64,000 bases of DNA from Dipylidium caninum (taxonomy: Eukaryota > Platyhelminthes > Cestoda > Cyclophyllidea > Dipylidiidae): contig QEYB01000766.1 in the NCBI GenBank assembly GCA_017562135.1, forward strand, positions 1,736,001 to 1,800,000, in the 5' to 3' direction. A program made the translations under genes and the position numbers. A model generated the notes under the pieces. It was not told where the DNA came from. It ran no database searches and worked only from the letters and a program-made list of their open reading frames with translations. This document shows positions 47,936 through 60,391 of the stretch, in pieces. Positions within the stretch are counted from its first letter, which is position 1. Every line of letters begins with the position of its first letter.

Positions 47936-50900
47936 ATGAGTTCCACACGGGAATGGGTGCAGCCGATACAGCGTTCAAAGTCGGCAATTTTATTGGAATA
48001 TGCTCCACCTAAAATTACAAATTTTATCGCTCCACATTCCACTACATTAACTGCTCGTTCGAAAGTTCTGCAAGTTAACTACATTTTCGATCATGAACAC
48101 CCCCAAGAAGAAATAGAATATTTTGAATACAAAGAACCATCTTATCTAACGCCTAAAAATCACTTGAGCGAAAAGTACCACACTCTTTATACTGAGAGAC
48201 AACTTGCGGGTCAAACCAATATACGAGTATAAGATAACTTCCGAAACGCCCAAAATTAACCCAAAGGACACAGTTGTGGAGGGTGATTGTGATACCGAGT
48301 CCACAAATTGCTATATTGATGTAGAAGACGATAGAGATTCAGAAGAGGAAGCTGTTATATCTGTAAGTCCTAATGTACTTCAAGGCGTGCCTGTTGACTT
48401 ATTTGATTCTGACATTCCGGTTTCCCTAATGCGTTCTTTGACTAATGCGTCGTTTCTGCAGAATTTCCAAAATCTTATACTACATTTGTTTTTATCCGTC
48501 ATGCTGATGCTAGAATAGTGTAGCATCAACGTATCGCTAATGATGTTTCAGAATGGACCCAAATCAGATGCGGTATTGAAGATATTTCCAGCGACAATAA
48601 CCTCCCTTTTCCCCAATATACCTCCGTTTCTTCGGTTTGTGAAAGATGACGAAGCAGGTTGTTCAAAAACTTTCTTACTCCGTAATTGTTAGTTCTTGCA
48701 TTCATTTAATAAACTACTTCTTTCTAATAACAGTTTCGCAAATACCTTTGGCGTTTACCGAAAAAATGATTTGGCGCAACACCGCTATCACTCCAACCGT
48801 GGTCAAACGCGCATTAGAGCGATCACACTTCAAACTGACTGAACGTAAATTATTTTTTGAAACTTGTAACATTTACTAAACGATTTCCTGGTTTGCTATC
48901 TTAAATATCACTTTTGGCCAGAGAGGAGGACCAGCGTTTAAATATGGTTTACAAACTGTTAATTTTGGGAAGAATTATATTTTATTGTTTCTCCATATTA
49001 ATATTTCACCTGTACCTTACAGTGCTGGATGATTTCACAGAAGGTAGGATAATCTTTTTCTTCCACCTTTTTTGTTAATTTGGTTTCAACCAACAATCGT
49101 TCCTTGTTGCCCATTCCGCCTATAACTGCTGAGATTCTCTAACGCACAGGTTGCGACCGCGACTGGATCGGATGCTTTGGAAAACATTTAAATCCTTTCC
49201 TCTTCCGTCAGCTGAAGGACTTTCAGAAGTTTAACCACTTTCCCGGCTCATTCGAGCTGGGACGTAAAGATCTCCTCACAATAAATCTGTCCAAAATGCG
49301 TACTCGGTTTGGCAGCGAAATTTTCAACTTCTATCCAACTACATTCATATTGCCCCGGGAATTTTCAAGACTGAAAGAAGCTTGGACACAGGGCGTCGAG
49401 CGGAGTCGATCCCGTGGCAGAAAGTGCAGCTATGCCACATGGATAATCAACCGGTAACTTATTTCCCCCCAACATTCACGCCCCACTTCTTGATGCAAAG
49501 TACGTACATATACAACGCTTGATATTCGTTTTCTAGCCTTGATTTTGTCCCCATTTTTTACACACACTCATCACCAATTCCTCACAAAATTCTTATTGGC
49601 GCTGAAGAGAGAACGGGGAAAGGAGTTTTACTACTTGGATGTCGGTGCAAAAAAAATGTGATCAAAATTTGTTCAACGTCCTTTTGGCTAGCCGGCCAGT
49701 GCAAGAGGCATGGGCATATACCTCACCAACAAGCTAGCGGATGTACCGAGACGCAAACGGTCCGTCGTACAGGTCTACATCTCTGACCCCTTCCTCATCA
49801 ACGGCAACAAGTTCGACTTGCGTCTGTATGTCTACATGACGAGTGTGGACCCGCTGCGTCTCTACATTCACAAGAACGGTCTTGTGCGATTTGCCTCGCA
49901 AAAGTGCGCACCCCTACCGCTGATGTAGGCGGATTTTCTGTGTTATTTTTTTTCTGTTTTCCATTCATCAACGCAAGTGAAGTGGAGTTTGATCCAGATT
50001 AATCCTACTGAAGGGGAAGAAAGTGGCTGCGGGTGTAATTGAGTGATTTTATCTGTCGTTGCATCCCAACTCTTCTTCAAAATTCAATTCTTCTAATAGC
50101 AGTGGTGAATTAAAACCCCAGGAAAATGCACACGATTATCCTCCCTGACTAGGCAAAAGCACGTAGCTTGGAAATGCTTAATTTGGGGGCCGTCGACAAG
50201 CCAACGGCAAACGCAGAGGTAGAGCAAATCAGTGTCCATATTTAACAATTTGGGTTACTAAAGTAAAAGATCTGCGCCGTTGTTTTCGATGCTAAGTCTC
50301 CAACCACACAGGGTACTTAACAAATGAACGTTTTCGTTTACTTTCCAGGTATTCGAACACACATGAACAAGTCAACAACCGCTTTGTTCACCTAACAAAT
50401 TACTCGGTCAACAAAAAGAACTTGCAGTACCATCAGGCCAATGAGTCTGCTGATAGGTTCCAATATAAATGGTCGGTAATTATCTAGTCTCCTCGCCCAT
50501 TATTCCGCTAGGATTTTACTGCGATACCTCAGTTAGTCTGTGGACGGCAGAGGAGGTGCACTCAGAGGCTTGTGTCGCTTAATCTGAGGTGTCCAGACTG
50601 CACCTAGCATCCCAGTGAGGTGCGTGGCAGCTGCCCACACCGCGATGCGCCCAGTAAAAACTTGCATATCTTGGAGTAGCCTCTAAACACCAGTTTTTCA
50701 TTACACCACCAGTGTGCAAACTGAGTCTTTCACTTAATTGAAATCACCTCTCTCTCTCTCTGCCGTTCGATCATTGGAGTTCATGGAAAGCCCTCATTCC
50801 TCCTTTCTCAAGGCCTTTGGACGAATTGTGGCGGTATCTGGAGGAGCGAGGATATGACACACTGAAGCTGTGGACAGAAATCAAATCAATAGTATTCAAG

Positions 50901-53900
50901 ACGATGGCTTCAGCGGTTTCCAAGATGGCAAGTCTGGTGCTCCATTACGTTAGCCAGCGCGAGAGTGTTCACGAACTCTTCGGTTTCGACATCCTTCTCG
51001 ACTCAAAACTCCGGCCGTGGCTTCTAGAAGTCAACATCTCCCCAAGGTCCGCATGCCCCTTTTAAGATTGTCGTAGCTGATCCAAATTTTAAAAAATTGA
51101 GGTGGTCTGAACCTATATTTATATCAACCAATCATCAATCAGAAATCCTTTCACCATAATTTTCTCTTAGAAGCAGCGTCCTATTCGTTTTTTCACACTT
51201 AGATGCAAAAGCAGAAGATGGATGTTTTTAATGCGATCAGTCTACCTTTTTAGCAGGATACCATCAACCTCATGAAAATGTTTATTACTCTTTCACGGTA
51301 ATATTCTATTATGGGAAATCTCTTCCCCATTTGTTCACGCACTAAGTGGATAGAAGTCGTCATTTGCGCAACTGGACCCAGATTTTTTAGAAGCTTGTAT
51401 GGTGCCAGTCAACCTTTTCTATTTTTGTTTCAACTAACCCTCGTGAAAGCGATTTTAAACCGAAGCACTCCTGTGTCTGGACAATAGATAAGGAGCTCGG
51501 GGGCACATGAATGAGGGAAAGCCAACTTGTCGCATTTAGATATTTACGAATCGGCAAGGAAGACATTTAAAAAAATGCTATTTGTCCGATGCCAGTTGAC
51601 TTGGAAACCGCTATGTGGAACTAAGTTTCCTCTGCAATCGCACGCATTTGCGATAACAAATGGGTTCCTACACCATCCAGCGTGTTTCCCTAAGACCCAC
51701 CAAGTTGACAGCCTGGTCCGATGCACAAGTCTTCGCTGCACCACCTCTGACGAATTTAGAATCCTTCCACCGGCAGCAGGTGGCAAGCCCACGTCCGCGC
51801 CCTGGCCAGGTGGACCTCGAGGGGAGTAGGGCGCACCCGACTAGGGCGCCCGCAGACGTAAGGTTTCCAACCCGCGTTCTGCTTGAACAGAAAGCAATTT
51901 CTTAAAACACGTCATGAACAGAAAAAGATAACCACTTTAGAGCTCAGCTCCAGACTACTTTCGGCGGTGTCAGGACTTACCGCATGTCTACTTTTATTGC
52001 AGCCTGCATACTTCGTCTAAGCTGGACAACAAAATTAAATCTGAAGTCGTGGTTGACATGCTTAATCTTGCTGGCTTTCGGTTGCCACCGATGTCAGAAA
52101 AAGAGGAGGCAAGACACCTCCAGAGCTCAAGAAGAAAATCGTACCAAGAGGCTGACGGCGATGAAACGACTGTCCCACTCGGAGGAAAAAGGATGCCAAA
52201 CGACTACCCATCCATAACCTGGACCAACTTCGCTATAACCTCACAGACGAGGAAAAGAAGAAACACCGAGCTTATGGGGCACGATCGCAGTCTCCTCCGG
52301 TGTGTTTTCTTGCAGAAATTGGTGGTTTTTGATGCCAACGCATTCACATTACTGAGTGATTTATTCCAACAAGAAAAACATTCCTAGTCACAAGTGTGAT
52401 CAAACTAGATCCATGTTCAGGCAGAGAGAGCGAAATCCATTTACATAAATAAGAATTGGGAACACGAAGGAAATAGGCTTTTCCTCAGAACCTTATGATG
52501 TGCAAATGTTCACATACAAACCATGCCCGAATTTATTCTAATCTATCCCTGAACAATACCCCGTCTGGCGACAAACTTACGCCCCAGTTTTGCCAAATAG
52601 CTTTCAGCCTGAGGCTTGAAAAATAAATTGAGAGAAATTAGTGGGGCAGACTTCACCTCGAAGTATTCGTCTCACAGAGTTTTGAGGACTTTGACGTCTC
52701 ATAAGACATCACTTAAGACGGGCCCGTTTGAAGAAGTCCTTTTAGGAAAACCTAAAAGTAGTCAATTTTTTTTGTTGACAAACAACATTTGTTTACTAAA
52801 GAAGTCCTGCTTTTGAATCAAAAGATAACATTTGTCATTCTTTGATAACTTTCGGGAGCCTATAGGCGATTGATTGTTTTTTTTAAAAAGGTCATTCGTT
52901 TTTTGAATCGAAAAACTCCCCCAAATGCGTTTCCACTTCTTTAGCATTGCTGACGCTTTTACCTCCTTACGCATGCTCTAACGACCTGAAAAGGTGGCAA
53001 CCCGACGGCGCGAGATCTGGTGAATGATGTGGATGAGGCGAAAGTGATAATCAAAACTTCCTACTTCTTCTTGTGCTCTTTGTGCAGCATGAGACCTCAC
53101 GATATAGTGCTGAAAGATTTTTTGTATTATACCAAAACAGGTTGTTCCTTTAAGAACTCCGCCTTCAGTCGCTCTAGTTGTTCACAAAACCTCATCACTG
53201 TAATGGTCTGACCAGGTTTCACCAAGTGTGTATGATTTTCGTAGAACCCTACCCCACTAATGCAGGAACTTCCTTTGTTCTTAGCGAACAAATAAGTGCT
53301 TCTGTGACTATTATATAAGACCCACTTCTCACCTCCAGCTACATTTCTTCGCCAAATCAGAACAGTTGCACACCGAGACAAAGTAGACGAGCAGATGGTA
53401 GGCCGAGGGGCCCAAACTCCTTGCCCATATACTTTCCCTACGCGATGAAGATATTCCCGACCTTTAGAGCATGAAGAGTCGATCTTTCGCAGAAATTGCC
53501 TAATAGTTTGACGAGAATCCAAATCCTAATCACTCTCAAGACAGCATTATCTGATTTTGCATTTGATACCGTTTTTTTAAGACCTTCGAGATTCCTATTT
53601 CCATTTTAAACTTTTTGAACTATTATGACATTTCTTTAGTCCTAGAACATCACCGCAAGCGTCGTTAGTTTTTCCGGTTTCGTTTGCCTTTAATCCTTGA
53701 TGCAACAAAAATAGCATCGGATGGCTTAAATGTCATTTTTATGTTGCTAACCTCGACATCTTTCCTCCATAGGTGCAAAAAATATAACTAAGAAATAGTA
53801 CATACAACCAAGTTTTACTGTAGCAAGAAAAATTACAAGTTTACTGGATCGTGTCTCCTCACGAACTGACTGTTAACGAGCACATTGAAAAATTCTCAAT

Positions 53901-55405
53901 TAAATTTCGGTTTACCTGTTTGCCTCAGATACTCGTAGCGACGGTAATCACTGGCGATACCCCCCGTTCTTGGCTCATCGACGACGGGGTAGGCAAAACT
54001 GTTAGTCGGTTTCGTAGCTCCGTAGCTGCAGATCTTGCTAGGCATGCATAATGGAAAAAAGTTAGCCTTAGGTGCGACAAATGACAGCATGTAAGTCAAA
54101 ATCTTGATAGTCAAGGACGCAATGTAAAAAAAATGAAATCAAATAATCGTCTGTGTCGACTCACCAATAGGATTTGAAAACTATATTGGACGAACCGACT
54201 ACGGACGACGCCCTGATGCTGGCGGCCACCGTGAACGAGTGGTATCGTGCAACCATCGGGCGATTTGAGCGAATATACCCCCAATACACCTCGAATAGCG
54301 CACAATTGATGAACATGATCGACTCGGCTGGTGGTGATGGTCACAGCATCCACTCAAGCCATACCAGCACACCTCGCTACTACGACGCTCTGCTATATCA
54401 ATTCATTCAGCGTTTCGGCATCCCTCCAACCGGCGATATTTCAAGTGCCTCCGCACCTGAGATCGCGTTAAAGGGATCACTGGTAGCAAGTCCCAGCAGC
54501 CTCGGCAGTCGCAATTTCCAAAAGCTCTCACAGACGCTGGGGATTTCAATTAAAGGACTGCTCTTCGTCACAAAACTTGTCGAACAGTAAGCTGTTGCAT
54601 TCCGGAAAGTCTTAATAAATTGAGATTTTATAAATGGGTAAGCCGGCAGTCGATCCTTATTTGCTAAAATAGATAATGCGCTTAGCCATAGGCAATTCGA
54701 AAATCGCAGATGACTGAATTTCATCGCTGAAATGCCACTCGATGCTGCACTCACCGTCTGTTTTTTCTAGCATTTGGTCTACTTTTCATGCCACAGTCAA
54801 CAATACAGTTCATGCATTGATAAGTTAAATGCATCACTTTCACAATAGACTCATTTATCAAAGTGGGATCAAATAAATTCCTACTTCACCTTTATTACAA
54901 GACCTCCCATTTGACGTGTCCAGATCCCTTTACCCTAGCTACCCCAACAGCCTACATGAATAAACTTTGTTTTGCATTTAGACACATATCCAAGATATCT
55001 TCCCTTCACATGGGAAAACTTACAGAAAGACGCACGAGATACTTAAAGAACTCCTCTCTGCCACCATCTTTCTCCGCAAACATAACCAGAAGAACGTCTA
55101 AACCAAACCAAAACTCCGGGTTATCTGCCGGCAGAATGTTTCGTAAAGCCGAGTCGCATCCTTCACCTCTGCCTAATATACACCGGTCCACCTCGAAAAG
55201 CTGCTGCGTGGGCACCAGACAGAAGCCATCCAAACAACTACGTCGGTGGAAATCGCAACTTTCCATCACTTCGACAAGATCACAAATGACTATACATACC
55301 TTCCCCAAATTGACTATGGGAGACCCGACGGTAAAACTTAAGCCAGTGAAGCAAACGCACAAGCTCAATGTTGGGGAATTTATATTTAACTGGTACAAAG
55401 AATAG
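47936..55405 (+). CDS. TTLL4: Tubulin polyglutamylase, TTLL4 type
   Basis: TTLL4-type ligases add glutamate side chains to tubulin and some other proteins, using ATP. Exons read: 47936-48362 (N terminus), 48552-48657 (SLFPNIPPFLRF), 48734-48844 (ITPTVVKRALERSHFKL), 49150-49453 (DWIGCFGKH, NHFPGSFELGRKD, TFILPREF), 49692-49903 (PASARGMGIYL, GNKFDLRLYVYMTS, DGLVRFAS-type end), 50349-50471 (FVHLTNYSVNKKN), 50813-51046 (HELFGFDILLDSKLRPWLLEVNISP), 52003 to about 52300, 54171-54587 (ILDEPTTDD, GRFERIYP) and 54982-55405 (basic Ser-rich tail). Most junctions agree in phase. Exceptions are a frame change inside the first exon (48170-48230) and a one-base phase clash between the 49453 donor and the 49692 acceptor. 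In the 52003 exon a 44-nt GT-AG segment (52141-52184) restores frame. The start ATG is the first plausible one. Confidence 0.92.
52780..53545 (-). mobile_element. Degenerate mariner-family transposase relic
   Basis: This lies in an intron of the TTLL4-like gene, in the opposite orientation. The largest open piece (53522-53130) reads DSRQTIRQFLRKI, YLHRVGKV and EKWVLYNSHR, then VKPGQTITVMRFCEQL. These align in order with mariner transposases. Further pieces in shifted frames are HPHHSPDLAPSGCHLF and THLGEFFDSKN near the C terminus. All three catalytic acidic positions appear lost: Gly before EKW, Tyr in the HDN position, and Gly in APSD. There are several stops and frame shifts. The N-terminal DNA-binding part and terminal inverted repeats were not found. 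The element cannot encode active transposase. Confidence 0.85.
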
Positions 55406-56342
55406 AGTAGAAAAAATTGTTTAAATCACAACCAAGATATTTGCTGCTTTTGAAAGTGAGTCTAATTAAAAAAATAAGACACAACCGTGACCACATTTTT
55501 GAGAGTGAATAAGATACCATAAAGAAATCATCAGTATGGAACCAGAGTACACTACTTCCTTTATCAGTTCCTTGAAATAATTCATTCGGTTCTTAATAAA
55601 CTCGTGGACCTATAAGCATAGAGCCTCAATAATGCTATTAAGTACAAAAGATTATTTGGTTTGGAAAATGAATATCTAACCACGATGACCAATTTCCTCA
55701 CTCAAAAACCAGTGTTCGAGGCCATACCAAAACAGAGTTTGATGGTCTAGAGAATCATGGTTACAGAATCTTGGCTACGCAAAAAAATTTGCACCATTAG
55801 CAAACAGTATTCTAAGCACAGATTGTGATTTTGTTTCCAAGGGCAAGAAATATGCATTTACGCAGTGTAGATATGATTATTTGGAAAAAATTACCAACAG
55901 TGAAAGAACAGGTATCGGTTACTTTCACGTCAATGGGGGAAGAATATCGTTCATCAGTCATTATCCACGACTTTCGTCCCGTAAAATAACGGGAATTCCA
56001 TTCAATCATATTTAGGCAACGTAGTTTTTACACTTGAAGTTAATAAGCAATAATAAATCACAATTCATACCTCTAAAGTAGAGCACAAGTAAGTACCAAA
56101 CAAACTAACCAAAAAAGACATCTGTATCTTCGTAGTTAAGAGAAGACTACGCTGAACGAAAGGTTAATCTGGTGCCAAAGAATAAGACCATATACTTGGA
56201 GTATATTGCAGCAAGAGAGCGCATCCAAAACGATAATTGCTTCAAATAAATCACAAGTCTGATATAAGACTAGAGATCGGAAAAATTATCTACTAAATTC
56301 ACCGATCTACAATAACGATCAGAGGGGGTCTCATGTCAAGGG
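55406..56342. other. Intergenic between convergent TTLL4 and NDUFA13
   Basis: AT-rich, contains the two 3' ends. No exon seen. Confidence 0.5.
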
Positions 56343-56859
56343 TTAGTATTCTAAGTGCACTCCACGTTGACGATTTGTCTCCCTTCTCGACAAATGAGCA
56401 TAAAACTCGTAGAGGTTAGGTTCGCACCAAAGATTGCGAGGATTGTGGTAGACGGGAGTGTTGTGCCAGTGCCCCACCTCCCAATCTGGGATATCTTTCA
56501 TAAGTTCCGTTTCATATTCGCGGTTTTTCACGAGTTGTTTAAGGAACAAGCGTTGCTGTTCAGCTACCAGGAACGGAGTCAACGCCAGGCGCACCTCACG
56601 ATTTTCGTTCGCTAGGGCCTCTTTGCGCGCCTTTCCCCAATCTCGAACCTTAATTCCCACGAATGTACAAGCATATAGAGCTCCAATCACGTAGAGGCCT
56701 GCGAATAATAATGATGATTTTTTGAGTAAATAATCACATGTGAAAGGTCGATACATCATATAGCAGCGTACCATTGAGGTGTTTCCGGACACCTTTGTTA
56801 AACACGTTGAAGGGAGCAAATCCTCCAGGTGGAGGCATTTCCTGTGTGTACTTAACCAT
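56343..56859 (-). CDS. NDUFA13: NADH dehydrogenase 1 alpha subcomplex subunit 13 (GRIM-19)
   Basis: This is an accessory subunit of mitochondrial complex I in the inner membrane. Two exons (56859-56772 and 56698-56343) joined by a 73-nt intron give 147 residues, against about 144 in vertebrates. The start reads MVKYTQEMPPPGGFAPFN, the conserved PPPGG N terminus. One transmembrane helix follows (LYVIGALYACTFVGIKV), then a charged helix (RKEALANENREVRLAL) and MKDIPDWEVGHWHNTPVY, which matches the family MKDVPDWKVG block. A pyrimidine-rich acceptor (TTCCTTACAG) sits only 31 nt before the ATG, so the 5' UTR is spliced in cis or in trans. Confidence 0.96.
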
Positions 56860-58781
56860 CAGGACTAGAACAAGCCGGTACGAAAAACAACTGTAAGGAA
56901 ATAGGTAGCAAAACACAAGGAGATATAACCAGCGTCAAAAATAGAAACGAGCAACAGAGCAGGGCAATTGAAAGAGGCCGGGCTTTAAAAACAACAAAAC
57001 AAAGGAGTGGAATGAAATCGAAGGTTTCACCAGACGATAATGAGAGAATAAGCAAAAGGAGCGGTAAATTAACATAATATTTTTACAAGAAGGTTATAAT
57101 GCAGATAGCTTAAGAAAAAAATGAAAAGTAAATAAAATAAGACGATAACAAAATAAGAAATTTTATAATAATAGTTGAGGCCTTGGCAGATAATGCATGA
57201 CTCAGGATTGCACCAATAAATGCGGATTCGCTGGAGCGTATTACAACACCTTTCAAAGAAGTCCTGGTAAATAAAATTACGTTGGACTATGGTCTTAATT
57301 TTGCTACCAACGTTAGGTAAGTCAAGGAAAAATTAATTTCTTAAGCACCCTCGAAGGATCCCCACTCTCTCCAATCGGCATCTGCCTGTCGAACGGCAAG
57401 CGTTGTCACTAGTTGGCCAGAGTTCGTCCGTATTCCTACATATTTGACCGAATGGAGTGAGGGTGTCCGGAGTGTGATTACGCATTACGAAGTGCTCCAT
57501 CTTCCCATGCATCTCCAAGGGGTGGAATCATCTTGCGACTTCCTTTTACCCACACCCTTGTCCACGAACCAGTGTGCATTGATGGACATGGCTCACCGCC
57601 CCCTACTTAACATCCCGCTCCTTGGGCTGACGTTGCCCATACAAGTGGATGTTATATAGTCATGTTTTCATAAGTGGAGCTCCCTCTCCAAAACCCCCAC
57701 CTGGCATATTGGCTGGGCAGTGACTAGCCATTGCGGCACCGGACATGGTACAGTTCTTGTGCCCGCTCGCGTGCATCTTGGCGAGGTGCCGCTGTGTTGC
57801 TAGTTGGTCGGTTCGCATGTCTGGCAGTCAGGACGAAAAGCGCCTCCAGGTACACTGGAATAGGCTGCAAATAGGGCTTCCTTACTTCGCGGCATGTCGC
57901 GTCTCACAGGCAAATGCGCCTTCCCTTCTGCACTGACCATCGACTGGGTTGGCTGAAGCTTGGGTAAAGTGCTCTCCTTCCTAAATCCATCTCCTCACCT
58001 CCACATTACGGCCAACTACTCGCGTACGTATAAAGTCGACTACTCTAATCTGCACTTAGCGGTTCCGGAGGCCCAAGGTGCATCCTTAGTTGTTGCTTTG
58101 ACGAGATAAATTCCCATGTCTATTGTGCAGCCGAGTTAATAACAGACTAAATAGCACAGGTCGTAGCAATACTTTGTTTTTCCATTCACCGCGATTAAGG
58201 CGATCCATGCTCCTGCATTTATCCAAGGTCAAGTTGCCGCACCACCCTCCCGCCCATGTCCTCGGCCTTCATTGGTCCTCTTCACGGGACTTAGTCTCTT
58301 CCACGCCCTAACTTGCACTTGGTTGGTAAAGCTCCTCCTTTCAATCGTTATTATTTTCAACTACGAATAACGCAGGGCGAGCACCCGCCTCGTGGCAGCT
58401 CTTGCATTCTTCACGCGCACCCACGCACACGATGCTGCCCAGCTCCGAGTGGTATCGAGAGCTTCGGTGCTCAGCTGTCAAGTATGTTCTGCCCTCCCCC
58501 GACTCCGGAATATGCAAAGCCGTTTTCGACTTCTCACTCTCGATGAAGCGATAGGCGACGCATGGCTCATCTCCGTTGCCCTGTCGTGCGCCACCTCTCC
58601 TCCCCTTATGTGAAGGCTCTCTTTCCCTCCATCTCGAAGCTACATTTGACCACGAGCTGCTCAAATACACTCACCCAGATGGTTGACTTTCGAGTGCACC
58701 ACTTGCATGCCCTCTTGAGTATGCTCCTGCGGAGGCACTCTTGACTGAATAATTGAACGCCGCGCTTCCCCTCTTCCCCAG
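56860..58781. other. No supported gene; expected to hold earlier SLC37 exons
   Basis: The left part is AT-rich and holds the NDUFA13 promoter side. From about 57,350 the DNA becomes GC-richer. I looked here for the earlier SLC37 exons (about ten more helices) and found no matching segment on the plus strand. Confidence 0.4.
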
Positions 58782-59677
58782 TCGTCCTCTTTATCTGCGG
58801 TGGTCTGGTGACAGGTCCCTGCGCGCTCATCACAACAGCGGTCTCGGCTGACCTCGGAACTAATCCTAGTCTCCAGGGCAACTCCAAGGCTCTAGCCACT
58901 GTCACAGCAATCATCGACGGCACCGGGTCTCTTGGTAAGTGCTTTCGCCTCTCCCCCTCCTTGCCTCCGAGTTCCCTCGCCTATACTCGGCTCTCTGTCG
59001 CTAATCCGGTCAGAATCCCACTGAGACGATGACGTTATCCAACTCCTCTAAGCCATGCTCCTTCGCCATGCCCACATGAGCCGGTGGTCAGCCCCCTGAC
59101 AACCACCGCCATTTCATAAGTTCTCGTATTATCAACACTCACCACACTGTGGATCTCCGTCTGACTCTACTCGTACTCACCACGCCCCCGGGCAGTCGGA
59201 GACAAGACGCAATCTTGTCATGGATCCACATACCGTGAACAGATGTCTGTCTGCACCTCCGCCACTACCTTACATCTGTTGATGCTGTTGCATGAATCTT
59301 GGACGCGTTCTCCCAAAGCTCCTCCGCCACGATGCACTCGAGAGAGGCGGTAACTTCAAGCCGTGTGCGATGTTTCACAGAAATCCGTAGTCCCCTCCCT
59401 CTCCTCCCCCACCGCCTCACTATATCGCCCTTTCGCCAAAACCAAACATTGGCGGTCCGTGTTCTCACGCATTTCCTATTTTTACGACCAAGGAGCAGCA
59501 TTGGGACCATTTCTTACGGGTATCTTGGTGTACTACGGTTGGCGCGCGGTCTTCCTGATGCTCATCTTCGCCGACCTGATAGCCCTTGCAATAACCCTCA
59601 TGATTGCATGCAAAAGTCGCAACGGGGACGTCTACAGGATAAATGTTTTTAGTCTGCGCTCTCTCTTTGCGCTGTGA
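58782..59677 (+). CDS. SLC37A1/2-type sugar-phosphate antiporter, C-terminal exons only
   Basis: SLC37 proteins are ER-membrane members of the major facilitator superfamily that exchange sugar phosphates for phosphate. Two exons are clear. The first, 58782-58934, reads [35 protein letters not shown] and [14 protein letters not shown]. The second, 59493-59677, reads [20 protein letters not shown] and [14 protein letters not shown], then a short polar tail and a stop. They join through a split Gly codon across a 558-nt intron. These are the last two to three helices and match SLC37A1/A2 better than A3 or A4. Upstream exons were not found, so the gene is either spread over long introns or truncated. 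Confidence 0.82.
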
Positions 59678-60391
59678 ACGCGCCCAGTCCCCTGTGTGTG
59701 CGTCCGCGCACACTTGAACTCGCATATTTCTTTCCATATCTCAGTGCACCAATACATTCTTTTTTACTGCTTTGTTCAAATTTTGTGCAAAACAGAACTA
59801 TCGTCTACCCCACAAAAGTGACTGGCTAGCGATAAGACAAGCGGCTGGAAGGCCTAGTCATCTTGGCGTGTGCTGTGAACTCCCAGACAGTCGTCTAAGA
59901 AAAGCTGGGAGAAGAGCGGCTTTGGGAGTGCGATCAGAAAGGAGAAGACAGTGGACAGACAGTAGCCTTTTTGTGGAATTTGGAGGGATGTCAGCATTCA
60001 CCCTCCACACACATGTCTATGTGCCCTCTGAGTAGCAGTGTGTATATATTTGTATTACCTGTGTATGCACGCTTGGCTAGGCTATTTATGCGTGAATGTG
60101 AACGAGGAAATCACGGGAGTGCTCTACCAGTATTCTTCGATGATACAAAATTGCAGAATAGGGTGGTGTCTGAAGGCGATTGCCACCAAAAAAAGAGTTC
60201 AGCACATTGTACTTGTCTACTTAAAATAGATGGTGAATCAACTGTCACGTCCTGATCCGACGCAGCTTCACACTTTACCTAAAACGAAAGGAAGACCTCC
60301 GAAGTGTCGTTCCTACTGAAAGCGGTGTGCAGGAGAACTACCTCCCACTGCGCACTCAATCTGCGAGCAGAGTGTCTCCTTAACTGTCCAC
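59678..60391. other. Short intergenic gap between convergent transporter genes
   Basis: The 3' ends of the SLC37-type and MCT-type genes face each other here. No exon seen. Confidence 0.5.
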
